From: Pseudohalocynthiibacter aestuariivivens
Lineage (GTDB): Bacteria; Pseudomonadota; Alphaproteobacteria; Rhodobacterales; Rhodobacteraceae
Length of the DNA stretch: 64,000 bases
Reading direction: 5' to 3'
Assembly (NCBI RefSeq): GCF_018457175.1
Contig: NZ_JAGFNU010000014.1
Location: forward strand, 45,526-109,525
In this document: piece by piece, positions 24,685 through 34,210 of the stretch
Position numbering within the stretch: position 1 is the first letter of the stretch
How the letters are laid out: every line of letters starts with the position of its first letter
Program-made: the position numbers and the translations under genes
Notes under the pieces: model-generated
Database searches by the model: none
The model's input: the letters and a program-made list of their open reading frames with translations, nothing else
Told to the model about the DNA's origin: nothing

Positions 24685-26103
24685 CTATACCCCCCATGTC
24701 TGACATTTCCGGTCAATTGTTTTTCGGGCAACACCAAGCCGTCGCGCTGCTTCGGCCCTGTTGCCGCTACACGCATCCAGAACCGACAGGATATGGCGGC
24801 GCTCAACCGCCGCAAGGCTTTGCGGCTCGGTATTGTTTTGTCCAATGTCGACCACTGAATCAAACGTGCCACGGATCAGGGCCCGCTCGACAATGTTGCG
24901 CAGCTCCATCACATTGCCCGGCCATTCATGTGCCATGAGTCTGCGTTTCGCCGACGCGGAAATCTCTGGTGCGGGAACCCCCATGCGTGCAACGAGCTTT
25001 TCCCGGAAAAATTCCGCTAAGGCGACAATATCCTCAACACGTTCTCTCAAAGGAGGAAGTGTGATCTCATGAATATTGAGCAAATAATAAAGATCGGTGC
25101 GAAAGGTGCTTTCCTGTACTGCGTCCTTTAGTGCCAGCGTTGTCGAGCAGACAATGCGAACATCGACTGGAAAGCTACGCTCTGCGCCAATGGGGCGGAA
25201 CCGGCCCGTTGTCAAAAGCTCCACAAGGAGGTTCTGACAGGCGGGTGGTAAACGCTCGACATCCTCAAGGAACAATGTGCCGCCTTTGGCGTTTAGCAAC
25301 AGACCTCTGGTTTCCATGTCGCTTTCTGCTGATGCATCCACACGGCCAAACAGAGTTGATTTGAAAGCTTCCTCGTTCAAGCCGTGGCATTGAAGCCAGA
25401 CGAACGGGCAGTCAGATCGTGCGGATCGATCATGGAGCATGCGTGCTGCGATTTGCTTTCCGGCGCCAACCTCACCACAAATCACTACATGGGCATCAAT
25501 TGAAGCTGCGTGTTCAATCGTATTCCGGACTTTTTGAATAAGATCGGAATTTCCGATCAGCGCGTGACGGTGGCGCAGCAGGTCCTGACCTGCTTCAAGT
25601 TCGTTGCGCAGAATTAAGTTTTGTCGGCTCAGATTGGATCGTTTCAGATTTTGAGTGATGGCATTCAATATCTGATTTGAGCGGAATGGCTTCAGTAGAA
25701 AATCAGAGGCTCCGGCGCGAATGGCCGCGATCGCTGTTTCCAAATCTGCGTAGGCTGTCATCAGAATCGCATCGGAATAGAGGCCGATTTTCTTTTGCTC
25801 TGCCAGCCAATCGACTCCCTTCTTTTTGGGCATGACATTGTCTAGGATAATGATGTCATAGTTGGCCTGATCCAGAAATAACGCTGCTTCGTCTGTATCG
25901 GCTGCCACGTCAACGCGTGCGCAGTATTCCGTCAGGGTCTTTTTGAGAAAGTTTCGCATGCCCGGCTCATCATCAATGACAAGCACAGAGGCATTTGACA
26001 ACACATCCTTGAATCCTTCAGGCGACGCCTGAGATGCTGTTTTGTGTTGAGTCACAGCCACTCTGTGCGGCTCAAAACTTCTTTGACGAAGCGGAAGATC
26101 CAT
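24685..26103 (-). CDS. NtrC-type response regulator lacking the GAFTGA loop
   Basis: 472 residues in three domains. The receiver (about 38-155) has DDE, phospho-acceptor Asp88 (ILDNVMP) and Lys138. The AAA+ domain (about 180-405) has Walker A GEVGAGKQ (210-217). The C-terminal Fis-type helix-turn-helix is seen as AEAARRLGVARKTIDRK. The usual sigma-54-contacting loop LFGxxxGAFTGA is replaced by LFGRVDASAES (251-261), Walker B reads FLED instead of FLDE (278-281), and the LYYRL segment has L for R. Such proteins (for example R. capsulatus NtrC and HupR) act with sigma-70 RNA polymerase. It is the first gene of a pair with the kinase. Confidence 0.92.
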   Translation of the reverse strand: MDLPLRQRSFEPHRVAVTQHKTASQASPEGFKDVLSNASVLVIDDEPGMRNFLKKTLTEYCARVDVAADTDEAALFLDQANYDIIILDNVMPKKKGVDWLAEQKKIGLYSDAILMTAYADLETAIAAIRAGASDFLLKPFRSNQILNAITQNLKRSNLSRQNLILRNELEAGQDLLRHRHALIGNSDLIQKVRNTIEHAASIDAHVVICGEVGAGKQIAARMLHDRSARSDCPFVWLQCHGLNEEAFKSTLFGRVDASAESDMETRGLLLNAKGGTLFLEDVERLPPACQNLLVELLTTGRFRPIGAERSFPVDVRIVCSTTLALKDAVQESTFRTDLYYLLNIHEITLPPLRERVEDIVALAEFFREKLVARMGVPAPEISASAKRRLMAHEWPGNVMELRNIVERALIRGTFDSVVDIGQNNTEPQSLAAVERRHILSVLDACSGNRAEAARRLGVARKTIDRKCQTWGV

Positions 26104-26272
26104 GTGTGATTCCTTTCCAAATGTGTTGTGCCTGTTCTCAGTTGGAAGGTGTTGAGGGGTATATTTAGAAGTTACAGATCAGTATGGTAAATAGCCAATA
26201 AATATCACAATTTGTCAAGGTTGATATCATGTAATACAATGTTATATATATTTTAATCCACCTATTCATACA

Positions 26273-26288
26273 TTTACCGAACGGTAAA
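26273..26288. promoter_or_regulatory. Palindromic TetR-type operator
   Basis: TTTACCG-AA-CGGTAAA forms a perfect 7-bp-arm palindrome 12 bases before the start of the truncated TetR gene. TACCGnnCGGTA cores are common TetR-family operators, and the position fits autorepression. Confidence 0.65.
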
Positions 26289-26300
26289 CGATAATTCTCA

Positions 26301-26642
26301 TTGGATATTCAAACAGAGATGAACGCGTCTGCAAAGGTGTTTAACCAGAACGGCTTTGGCGCGACGGGCATGGATCGGATTGGCGAGGAGACAGGCATCT
26401 CCAAGACGTCGATCTATAATCACTTTTGCACGAAAGATGACTTGGTTCTGGCTGTGCTGCGTTTGAGGGAGGAATGGTTCCGGAACTGGCTGTACAGGCG
26501 CATAGAAGAACTGGCTGGCGAGTCAAAAGAACAACTGATCGTACGCTGTGTCGCTGATAGTCACCCGAGCGCTGCTTGGTTCCTGGAATGTAAGCGGCAC
26601 AAAGGCAGACACCCGCACCATCTGTTCTCTCAAAACCTTTGA
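26301..26642 (+). pseudogene. TetR-family regulator, truncated
   Basis: 113 residues from TTG 26301 (or 107 from ATG 26319). The N-terminal DNA-binding domain is intact: AKVFNQNGFGATGMDRIGEETGISKTSIYNHFCTKDDLVLAVL. After residue 80 the chain continues into a short Arg/His-rich tail and stops, where TetR proteins have another 80-100 residues forming the ligand-binding and dimer domain. The sequence after 26642 up to tig holds no convincing continuation in any frame. Loss of the dimer domain should prevent normal operator binding, so this is probably a decayed gene; a short DNA-binding fragment is the alternative. No ribosome binding site is obvious. Confidence 0.6.
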
Positions 26643-26823
26643 TACCGGATCAGATCACTTTTGCGCGCATTGATTGGGCTTTCGCGTGGAACGAGGGGCG
26701 ATCGGACCGGCCTTGGCGATACCCCGGTTTCCACTTGCAACACAGCGTTTGGGCCAATAGAAGGTCCCCTGATTTATACCCACGCCGCGCGCGCGCGGCC
26801 TTTCGTAAGAGATGAGGACGAAT

Positions 26824-28155
26824 ATGCAGGTCACCGAGACCCTGAACGAAGGTCAGAAGCGCGGATACGCCATCACCCTGACTGCCGCTGAACTGGACGC
26901 TAAAGTCACCGAAAAGCTGAAAGATGCTCAGCCAGACGTCGAGATGAAAGGGTTCCGTAAGGGCAAAGTGCCGATGGCCCTGATGAAAAAGAAGTTTGGT
27001 CAAAGCGTTCTTGGCGAAGCCATGCAGGAAGCCATTGACGGTGCGATGAGCGAGCATTTTGAAGCCTCGGGCGACCGCCCTGCGATGCAGCCCGAAGTTA
27101 AAATGACCAACGAAGACTGGAAAGAAGGCGACGACGTAGCCGTAGAAATGACCTACGAAGCGCTGCCTGAAATTCCAGAAGTTGACATGAAAGGCATCAA
27201 GCTTGAGCGTCTTGTTGTCAAAGCAGACGATGCTTCCGTAGAAGAAGCATTGGCAAACCTTGCTGAAACAGCACAATCGTTTGAAGACCGCAAAAAGAGC
27301 GCGAAGGCGAAAGACGGCGATCAGGTCGTTATCGACTTTGCCGGTAAAGTTGACGGCGAACTTTTTGAGGGTGGCACGGGCGAAGACTACCCGTTGGTCC
27401 TCGGTTCAAATTCTTTCATCCCCGGTTTCGAAGAACAGCTGGTTGGTACAAAGGCAGGCGACGAAGTTGCCATTAATGTGAAGTTCCCGGATGAATATGG
27501 TGCAGAGCACCTTGCAGGCAAAGACGCTGTTTTTGATTGCACCGTGAAGGCAGTCAAAGCGCCAAAAGCTGCAGAGCTTGATGACGAGCTTGCCAAACAA
27601 TTTGGCGCAGAAGACCTCGCAGCTCTCAAAGGGCAGATTTCTGAGCGCCTGGAAGAAGAATACAAGGGTGCAGCACGCGCCATCCTGAAGCGTAACCTTC
27701 TGGATGTGTTGGACAAGAAAGTAGACTTCCCACTTCCGGCATCGCTTGTTGACTCCGAAGCCAAAGCGATTGCGCATCAGCTGTGGCATGAAGATAACCC
27801 TGATGTAGAAGGGCATGATCACCCTGAAGTTACACCAACTGATGACCATGTTGGGCTTGCAGAGCGTCGTGTACGTCTGGGGCTGTTGCTGGCAGAGTTG
27901 GGAACAAAAGCTGATATTCAGGTCAGTGATCAGGAAATGACGCAGGCGATCATGAACCAAGCCCGTCAGTACCCAGGTCAGGAACGCCAGTTCTTTGAAT
28001 TCGTTCAGAAAAATCAGCAAATGCAGCAACAAATGCGCGCGCCTATTTTCGAAGACAAAGTTGTCGACTACGTTTTTGAACTGGCAAAAGTCAAAGATAA
28101 AGAAGTGACCAAAGACGACCTTCAGAAAGCGGTTGAAGCGCTCGAACAAGAGTAA
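26824..28155 (+). CDS. tig: Trigger factor
   Basis: 443 residues from ATG 26824, with GAGGA 7 bases upstream; an upstream ATG at 26812 is less well placed. It is the ribosome-bound chaperone and prolyl isomerase. The N-terminal ribosome-docking segment has the signature GFRKGKVP; the FKBP-type PPIase domain is seen at about 160-245 ([31 protein letters not shown]); the C-terminal domain is helical with Gln-rich [10 protein letters not shown]. The acidic, charged C-terminus ends at EQE. A strong terminator follows. The tig-clp neighbours usual in many bacteria are not seen here. Confidence 0.97.
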   Translation: MQVTETLNEGQKRGYAITLTAAELDAKVTEKLKDAQPDVEMKGFRKGKVPMALMKKKFGQSVLGEAMQEAIDGAMSEHFEASGDRPAMQPEVKMTNEDWKEGDDVAVEMTYEALPEIPEVDMKGIKLERLVVKADDASVEEALANLAETAQSFEDRKKSAKAKDGDQVVIDFAGKVDGELFEGGTGEDYPLVLGSNSFIPGFEEQLVGTKAGDEVAINVKFPDEYGAEHLAGKDAVFDCTVKAVKAPKAAELDDELAKQFGAEDLAALKGQISERLEEEYKGAARAILKRNLLDVLDKKVDFPLPASLVDSEAKAIAHQLWHEDNPDVEGHDHPEVTPTDDHVGLAERRVRLGLLLAELGTKADIQVSDQEMTQAIMNQARQYPGQERQFFEFVQKNQQMQQQMRAPIFEDKVVDYVFELAKVKDKEVTKDDLQKAVEALEQE

Positions 28156-28179
28156 CGTTTTAGATCACGAAGATTTTGT

Positions 28180-28209
28180 GGGCTGCCCTTTGCGGGGCAG
28201 CCCTTTTTT
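28180..28209 (+). terminator. Intrinsic terminator of tig
   Basis: GGGCTGCCC (28180-28188) pairs with GGGCAGCCC (28195-28203) across a 6-base loop, followed by six T. Confidence 0.9.
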
Positions 28210-28292
28210 GTTTTCGGCATTTGATTGCTGCGCCGGAATAGCGTTAACCTTTTCTGATAGCTCTATTTGGGCCTTCCAGCAGGAGTCTTCCA

Positions 28293-29156
28293 ATGCCATC
28301 GGACAGTTTGAAATTAGCCGCAAACCATGATCAGCAAGAATTTTGGAGCTCCGAGTTCGGTCAGAAATGGGTGGTGCATCAACAAAAGCTCGACACTCTG
28401 TTTACAGAAATCAAGGAAAACCTGCTCGCGCGATGTGATGTGAGAGCAGGGGAAAGCGTGTTGGATATCGGGTGCGGAACCGGCGAGACAACGCTTGCGC
28501 TTGCTGCGTCTGTGGGGGCTGACGGCAAAGTCCTGGGCGCTGATATTTCTCCGACACTTCTTTCTCTTGCGAAAGACCGCGTTTTCGGCATCAAGAACGT
28601 AAACCTCGTGCAGGAAGACGCGCAAATGTACAGGTTTGAGCCTGAGGCATTTGATCTTCTGGCCTCAAGGTTTGGGTTGATGTTTTTTGCCGACCCTGTA
28701 GCGGCATTTTCAAACCTTGCGTCGGCGCTTTGTCCGGGGGGCAGAGCCGTTTTCGTGACATGGGATGCGCCGCAACGTAACCCATGGTCTTTCCTCACCA
28801 AACGTGCGGCGATAGCGCAACTTGGTGATGCACCGGTTGAACCAAAACGCGCGCCCGGCCAGTTTGCTTTTGCCGAAACAGATTATGTATTGGAAATTCT
28901 GTCGGCTACCGGATTTACGCAATGCCAGGCAGAAACTTTAAACCTTTTTCTTCACATTGAAGGTACGCCAGAAGATGCGGCAGAACTGGCGACTAATATC
29001 GGACCAGTTTCGCGGCTTATGAATGAGTATAACGGGACAGAGGATGATCGCTTGGCAATCGCCGCGGCAACGACCAAGGCCTTCGCGCCTTTTGCGGTGG
29101 ACGGGGCAATGCGTGTTCCCGCGCGTGTACATTATTTTACGGCGGTTAAAGCCTGA
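28293..29156 (+). CDS. SAM-dependent methyltransferase, class I
   Basis: 287 residues. Motif I VLDIGCGTGETTLALA, motif II ADISPTLLSLA, FDLLASRFGLMFFADP as motif IV and LCPGGRAVFVTWDAP as the following strand are clear and resemble the UbiE/Coq5-like group. The C-terminal 100 residues, with a helical cap, would determine substrate, which cannot be inferred. AGGAG lies 7 bases before ATG. It stands alone between the tig terminator and a small secreted-protein gene. Confidence 0.88.
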   Translation: MPSDSLKLAANHDQQEFWSSEFGQKWVVHQQKLDTLFTEIKENLLARCDVRAGESVLDIGCGTGETTLALAASVGADGKVLGADISPTLLSLAKDRVFGIKNVNLVQEDAQMYRFEPEAFDLLASRFGLMFFADPVAAFSNLASALCPGGRAVFVTWDAPQRNPWSFLTKRAAIAQLGDAPVEPKRAPGQFAFAETDYVLEILSATGFTQCQAETLNLFLHIEGTPEDAAELATNIGPVSRLMNEYNGTEDDRLAIAAATTKAFAPFAVDGAMRVPARVHYFTAVKA

Positions 29157-29251
29157 GGTTGCAGGTGGCGGCGATTTCCCGCTTCCGTAAGGTGCCCCTC
29201 TGGTAAATCAAATGCGGAAGGTACATCTTTGGCGTAACATAGGAGGCTTCG

Positions 29252-29590
29252 GTGCAATTTAAGTATTTATCACTCGGTTTATTGTTGGCAACGGTCACTT
29301 TTGCCCCGTCTGTCGCATTGTCAAAGAACGGCTATGGTCATTGCCCACCGGGTCTTGCGAATAAAAACCCACCATGTGTTCCACCAGGGCTGGCGATGCA
29401 GGGCCTTCGTGTAGGCGATAGGTTGCCGCATGGTGACTACTACGTCATTCGCAATCCGGACCGATATCGTTTGCCAAGGCTAAGACGCGGGGAAAGCTAC
29501 TATCGGATTGGTGATAGCTACGTGCGAGTTGAGCGGGAAACCCGTGAAATTCTTGAGTTGATCGAAGCAGTGGCCGCCGTTCTGGATTGA
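29252..29590 (+). CDS. Small secreted RcnB-like protein
   Basis: 112 residues from GTG 29252, supported by a strong GGAGG 6 bases upstream. A signal peptide (residues 1-24) precedes a CPPGLANKNPPCVPPGLA stretch with two cysteines, then a basic, Tyr-rich segment with LPHGDYYVIRNPDRYRLP and GESYYRIGDSYVRV. The second half resembles the RcnB/YcnI-type periplasmic domain linked to metal stress in enterobacteria, but many such proteins are of unknown function. The last 20 residues form a hydrophobic helix. Confidence 0.7.
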   Translation: MQFKYLSLGLLLATVTFAPSVALSKNGYGHCPPGLANKNPPCVPPGLAMQGLRVGDRLPHGDYYVIRNPDRYRLPRLRRGESYYRIGDSYVRVERETREILELIEAVAAVLD

Positions 29591-29685
29591 TCTGCACACA
29601 TCATATCCCAGCTGTATTTTAGGAAGACGGCTTCTTTCTTCTGCAACGCTTTGCAATTCTCTCATTCCTGTCGTATCTGGCGCGA

Positions 29686-30813
29686 ATGACTCAGTTTTCA
29701 TTTTCCCTGAACGCCACCGATGGCAAAGCGCGTCAAGGCGTCATTCAGATGCCTCGGGGCGAAATTAGAACCCCGGCCTTTATGCCTGTTGGAACTGCTG
29801 CAACTGTAAAGGCGATGCTGCCTGAAAGTGTTGCCGCGACTGGCGCTGATATTCTGCTTGGAAATACTTATCATCTGATGCTCCGGCCAACGGCAGAGCG
29901 GATTGAACGGCTGGGTGGCCTTCACAAGTTCATGAACTGGTACAAACCTATTCTGACAGACAGCGGCGGGTTTCAGGTGATGAGCCTTTCGAGCCTGCGC
30001 AAAATGTCGGAAGAAGGGGTGACCTTTAAATCTCATATTGACGGGTCCAAGCATCACCTTAGCCCCGAACGCTCTATGGAAATACAGCGAATGCTTGGGT
30101 CTGATATTGTGATGTGTTTTGATGAATGCACACCGTTTCCGGCAGAAGAGAAGGTTTCGCTTGAAAGTATGCGCATGTCGATGCGTTGGGCCGAACGTTC
30201 GCGCGCGGCCTTTGGTGACCGGCCGGGATATGCACTGTTTGGCATCCAGCAAGGCAGCATTTTTTCTGAGCAACGCGCCGAAAGTGCCGAAAAACTAAAG
30301 GAAATTGGATTTGATGGATATGCGATCGGTGGGCTCGCTGTGGGTGAGGGCCAGGCCACAATGTTTGACGTATTGGACTATGCACCAGACATGCTGCCTG
30401 CGGATAAACCACGTTATTTGATGGGGGTTGGCAAGCCAGATGATATCGTGGGGGCGGTTGCCCGTGGTATCGATATGATGGATTGCGTTCTGCCCTCACG
30501 TTCGGGCCGCACGGGGCAGGTTTTTACGCGCCACGGCGTCGTAAACATAAAGAATGCACGTCATCAGGATGATCCGCGACCGCTCGACGAGGAATGTACA
30601 TGTCCGGCCTGTTCAAATTACAGCCGCGCCTATCTGCACCACGTATTTCGAGCACAGGAAATGATCTCTGGCATGCTGCTGACCTGGCATAACCTGCACT
30701 ATTATCAGGAATTGATGCAGGGAATGCGCGATGCAATTCAAGAAAATCGTTTTGACGCGTTTCAGAAAACATTTTTTTCTCAACGAACTGAAGGCGACAT
30801 CGAGCCTTTGTAA
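29686..30813 (+). CDS. tgt: tRNA-guanine (queuine) transglycosylase
   Basis: 375 residues, full length. It exchanges guanine at the wobble position of tRNAs with GUN anticodons for preQ1, the first tRNA step of queuosine synthesis. Visible are [22 protein letters not shown] (catalytic Asp), [22 protein letters not shown] and the zinc site [16 protein letters not shown]. The start has no clear Shine-Dalgarno sequence. The partner enzyme QueA is encoded 28 kb further on in the same direction. Confidence 0.97.
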   Translation: MTQFSFSLNATDGKARQGVIQMPRGEIRTPAFMPVGTAATVKAMLPESVAATGADILLGNTYHLMLRPTAERIERLGGLHKFMNWYKPILTDSGGFQVMSLSSLRKMSEEGVTFKSHIDGSKHHLSPERSMEIQRMLGSDIVMCFDECTPFPAEEKVSLESMRMSMRWAERSRAAFGDRPGYALFGIQQGSIFSEQRAESAEKLKEIGFDGYAIGGLAVGEGQATMFDVLDYAPDMLPADKPRYLMGVGKPDDIVGAVARGIDMMDCVLPSRSGRTGQVFTRHGVVNIKNARHQDDPRPLDEECTCPACSNYSRAYLHHVFRAQEMISGMLLTWHNLHYYQELMQGMRDAIQENRFDAFQKTFFSQRTEGDIEPL

Positions 30814-30933
30814 TGCAGGGGGAAACAGTAGCTGAGATTTTGGTTTTTAGGCGGAAATCCTGACGTTTTGCAGACTGCTCCCTTGCCCCCGGCAATCAGT
30901 GCGTGCAAAGTAACGTCCAACTGAATGAGTCCG

Positions 30934-30961
30934 GGTTGAAAGAAGGGCGAACAAGCCCCAC
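30934..30961 (+). promoter_or_regulatory. Sigma-32 (RpoH)-like promoter of lon
   Basis: TTGAAA (30934-30939), 14-base spacer, CCCCACTT (30954-30961) matches the heat-shock form CTTGAAA-N11-15-CCCCATnT with one mismatch in the second element. It lies 79 bases upstream of the lon start. Confidence 0.5.
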
Positions 30962-31040
30962 TTCCTAAAACCAGACCGGAGAAGACCAATGTGTTGCCGC
31001 CAAGCCGGGACACGCGTCTTCTTGCAAAGAAGGAAAGAGC

Positions 31041-33461
31041 ATGCACGAGCAACTCAACCAATCATATCCTGTCCTGCCGCTGCGCGATATTGTGGTGTTT
31101 CCACATATGATCGTACCGCTTTTTGTTGGGCGCGAAAAATCTGTCCGCGCACTAGAAGAGGTGATGCAGGACGACAAACAGATATTGCTGTCTAGCCAGA
31201 TTGACCCCAGCATTGATGACCCAGAGGCAGAAGGCATTTATCAGGTCGGTGTACTTGCGAATGTTTTGCAATTGCTGAAATTGCCTGACGGTACCGTGAA
31301 GGTGCTGGTCGAGGGGCGCAACCGCGTGAGCATCACCGAATACCTGGAGAACGATAATTTCTTCGAAGCACAAGCTGAGTTTCTGGAAGAAACACCAGGT
31401 GATCCTGCATCTGTCGAAGCTTTGGTGCGCTCTGTCGGCGAAGAGTTCGAACGCTACGCGAAGATAAAGAAAAATATACCGGAAGAAGCACTGGCAGCCG
31501 TTGCTGAAAGCCGCGAAAGTGACAAGCTTGCTGATCTGGTCGCCGGGCATCTGGGCGTTGAAGTGGACCAAAAGCAGGAGCTTTTGGAAACGCTGGACGT
31601 GGCAGAACGGCTCGAAAAAGTATACGGCCTGATGCAGGGCGAAATGAGTGTTCTGCAGGTCGAGAAAAAGATCAAAACCCGCGTCAAAAGCCAGATGGAG
31701 CGTACGCAACGTGAATACTATCTGAATGAGCAAATGAAAGCCATTCAGAAGGAACTGGGCGACGGCGAAGAGGGTGCTAGCGAAATCGCAGAACTCGAAG
31801 CCCGCATCGAGGAGACCAAGCTGAGCAAGGAAGCCCGCGAAAAAGCGGATGCTGAGCTTAAAAAGCTGAAATCAATGTCTCCGATGTCGGCAGAGGCGAC
31901 CGTTGTGCGCAACTATCTTGATTGGATGCTTTCCATTCCCTGGGGTGTAAAGTCGCGGGTTAAAAAGAATCTTGGGAATGCGCAAAAGGTTCTGGATGAC
32001 GACCACTACGGCCTTGAGAAGGTCAAGGAACGGATTGTCGAATATCTTGCTGTTCAGCAACGCTCAGTAAAACTGAAGGGCCCAATCCTGTGTTTGGTCG
32101 GCCCTCCTGGCGTGGGTAAAACCAGCCTTGGTAAATCGGTTGCACGCGCGACCGGGCGTGAATTCATCCGTATTTCACTGGGTGGTGTACGTGATGAAAG
32201 CGAAATTCGGGGACACCGCAGGACTTACATTGGGTCTATGCCCGGTAAGATCATTCAGGCGTTGAAAAAAGCGAAAACGACGAACCCGCTTATCTTGCTC
32301 GACGAGATCGACAAGATGGGTCAGGATTTCAGGGGCGACCCTGCAAGTGCAATGCTTGAGGTGCTTGATCCGGAACAGAACTCGACCTTCACCGACCACT
32401 ACATGGAAGTGGAATATGATCTGTCGAACGTGATGTTCCTGACCACATCGAACAGCTACAACATGCCAAGCCCGCTGCTTGACCGGATGGAGATTATTCC
32501 TCTGTCTGGCTATACAGAGGACGAAAAAGCCGAGATCGCCAAGCAACACCTGATCGCAAAACAGATCAAAAACCACGGCCTGAAAAAAGGCGAATTTGAA
32601 CTGACCGACGCGGCCTTAATGGAAATGATCCGTACCTATACGCGCGAAGCTGGTGTTCGAAATCTGGAGCGCGAGATCGCGAAACTAACCCGTAAGGCGG
32701 TAACAAGAATTATCAAGAAAGAAGAGGAAACCGTTGTTATAACACCGGAAAACCTTGAAGAGTATCTTGGTGTCAAACGTTTTCGTTATGGACTGGCTGA
32801 ACAGGAAGATCAGGTCGGCGTCGTAACCGGCTTGGCCTGGACCTCCGTGGGCGGAGAGTTGCTTTCGATCGAAGCGCTGAAGTTGCCTGGCAAAGGTCGG
32901 ATGAAGACGACCGGCAAGCTCGGCGATGTGATGAAAGAAAGCATCGAAGCGGCAAGTTCGTTTGTGCGCTCTATCAGTCCTGAACTGGGCATAAAGCCGC
33001 CCGTCTTTGAAAAGGTCGATATCCATGTTCACGTGCCAGAAGGGGCGACACCAAAGGACGGCCCTTCAGCCGGTGTAGGCATGGTCACATCTATCGTTTC
33101 CGTGCTTACTGGAATTCCGGTGAAAAAGGATATTGCGATGACGGGCGAGGTAACGCTCCGAGGTAATGTGCTTGCAATCGGTGGGCTTAAGGAAAAGCTT
33201 CTGGCAGCTTTGAGGGGCGGCGTTAAGACCGTGCTTATTCCTCAGGAAAACGCCAAAGACCTGCCGGAAATACCGGATAACGTAAAAGACGGTTTGCGGA
33301 TCATACCGGTTTCGCATGTTTCAGAGGTTCTGAAACACGCTTTGGCAGAAGTCCCTAAGCCAGTTGAATGGGATCAGGAAGCTGAAGATGCGGCAGCAGC
33401 AAAAGCTGCGATCTCCGGTCAGAGTGGCGCACAGAATACAACACATGGTGCGGCCCACTAA
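31041..33461 (+). CDS. lon: ATP-dependent protease Lon
   Basis: 806 residues, the usual Lon length. The N-terminal LAN domain starts at QSYPVLPLRDIVVFPHM; the AAA+ domain has Walker A GPPGVGKTSLGK and Walker B LILLDEIDK; the protease domain has the catalytic Ser676 (DGPSAGVG) and Lys719 (GLKEKLLAA), spaced 43 residues as in E. coli. Lon degrades misfolded and regulatory proteins in the cytoplasm. AAGGAAAGAG precedes the start. A heat-shock-type promoter is visible upstream and an intrinsic terminator downstream. Confidence 0.98.
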   Translation: MHEQLNQSYPVLPLRDIVVFPHMIVPLFVGREKSVRALEEVMQDDKQILLSSQIDPSIDDPEAEGIYQVGVLANVLQLLKLPDGTVKVLVEGRNRVSITEYLENDNFFEAQAEFLEETPGDPASVEALVRSVGEEFERYAKIKKNIPEEALAAVAESRESDKLADLVAGHLGVEVDQKQELLETLDVAERLEKVYGLMQGEMSVLQVEKKIKTRVKSQMERTQREYYLNEQMKAIQKELGDGEEGASEIAELEARIEETKLSKEAREKADAELKKLKSMSPMSAEATVVRNYLDWMLSIPWGVKSRVKKNLGNAQKVLDDDHYGLEKVKERIVEYLAVQQRSVKLKGPILCLVGPPGVGKTSLGKSVARATGREFIRISLGGVRDESEIRGHRRTYIGSMPGKIIQALKKAKTTNPLILLDEIDKMGQDFRGDPASAMLEVLDPEQNSTFTDHYMEVEYDLSNVMFLTTSNSYNMPSPLLDRMEIIPLSGYTEDEKAEIAKQHLIAKQIKNHGLKKGEFELTDAALMEMIRTYTREAGVRNLEREIAKLTRKAVTRIIKKEEETVVITPENLEEYLGVKRFRYGLAEQEDQVGVVTGLAWTSVGGELLSIEALKLPGKGRMKTTGKLGDVMKESIEAASSFVRSISPELGIKPPVFEKVDIHVHVPEGATPKDGPSAGVGMVTSIVSVLTGIPVKKDIAMTGEVTLRGNVLAIGGLKEKLLAALRGGVKTVLIPQENAKDLPEIPDNVKDGLRIIPVSHVSEVLKHALAEVPKPVEWDQEAEDAAAAKAAISGQSGAQNTTHGAAH

Positions 33462-33480
33462 TAGGCTGACAGTCTGACAG

Positions 33481-33510
33481 AAAGGCGCGCCAGATCAGGC
33501 GCGCCTTTTT
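33481..33510 (+). terminator. Intrinsic terminator of lon
   Basis: AAAGGCGCGCC (33481-33491) pairs with GGCGCGCC plus TTT (33498-33508) over a 6-base loop, then a T-run to 33510. Confidence 0.9.
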
Positions 33511-33641
33511 CGTTTCACGACCTTCCCACAACACCATATTTTGAATGTTTTTGTTTGGTGCCGACATTACCAAGGTGGATTGTCCGCACTATTCGCGCTA
33601 AGGTGACGTTAAAATCAAAAACAGTGAGGTCCAGTTAGGCA

Positions 33642-34115
33642 ATGGTAAAGACAACCACAAAAACCCGCTCAGTAAAGACACGAAAAAAACCGACCAGTGT
33701 CAGATCAGCGAAAAAGCCCGCGGCGACGGCGAAACCTGCAACAATGGTTTCGGTAAGCCCGGAAGCAGCAGTGAAAACCGCAGCTACGAAAACGGCAGCT
33801 GTTGTCGCGACTACGGCGAGCGATTCAGTGCAAATCGGAGAAGTGAGAGAGCTTCGTAAGAAAGAACTGATCGAAAGGGTTGTTGCGCGGTCCGGTATCA
33901 AAAAGAAAGATGCGAAACCTGTAATCGAAGCAATGCTAGCGGTTCTGGGTGCGTCTCTGGCTGATGGCGATGATTTCGTTTTGCCACCATTTGGAAAGGT
34001 GAAAGTAAAACGGACAAAAGAGCAGCCTGGCGCAAAAGTCTTCACATGCCGCATTCGCCAATCTGACAGTTGGACAACGCCACTTGTTAATCCACTGATT
34101 GATGCTGCTGAATAG
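33642..34115 (+). CDS. HU-family DNA-binding protein with long basic N-terminal tail
   Basis: 157 residues. The C-terminal 93 residues are HU/IHF-like: RKKELIERVVARSGIKKKDAKPVIEAML, then a beta arm (DDFVLPPFGKVKVKR). The first 60 or so residues are a Lys/Thr/Ala-rich tail without predicted fold, reminiscent of histone-H1-like tails. HU proteins bend DNA in the nucleoid; the tail would add non-specific contacts. The proline that normally tips the arm (RNP motif) is not seen, so bending may differ. It is a separate transcription unit after the lon terminator. Confidence 0.85.
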   Translation: MVKTTTKTRSVKTRKKPTSVRSAKKPAATAKPATMVSVSPEAAVKTAATKTAAVVATTASDSVQIGEVRELRKKELIERVVARSGIKKKDAKPVIEAMLAVLGASLADGDDFVLPPFGKVKVKRTKEQPGAKVFTCRIRQSDSWTTPLVNPLIDAAE

Positions 34116-34210
34116 TAAATTTTATTGATGAAGCGATGATCTGTACCTTGTTTCTTTGACCGAATGATATTCTGTCAAAGCATTTCCTAGGTAAAATACG
34201 GGAGCCGAGG

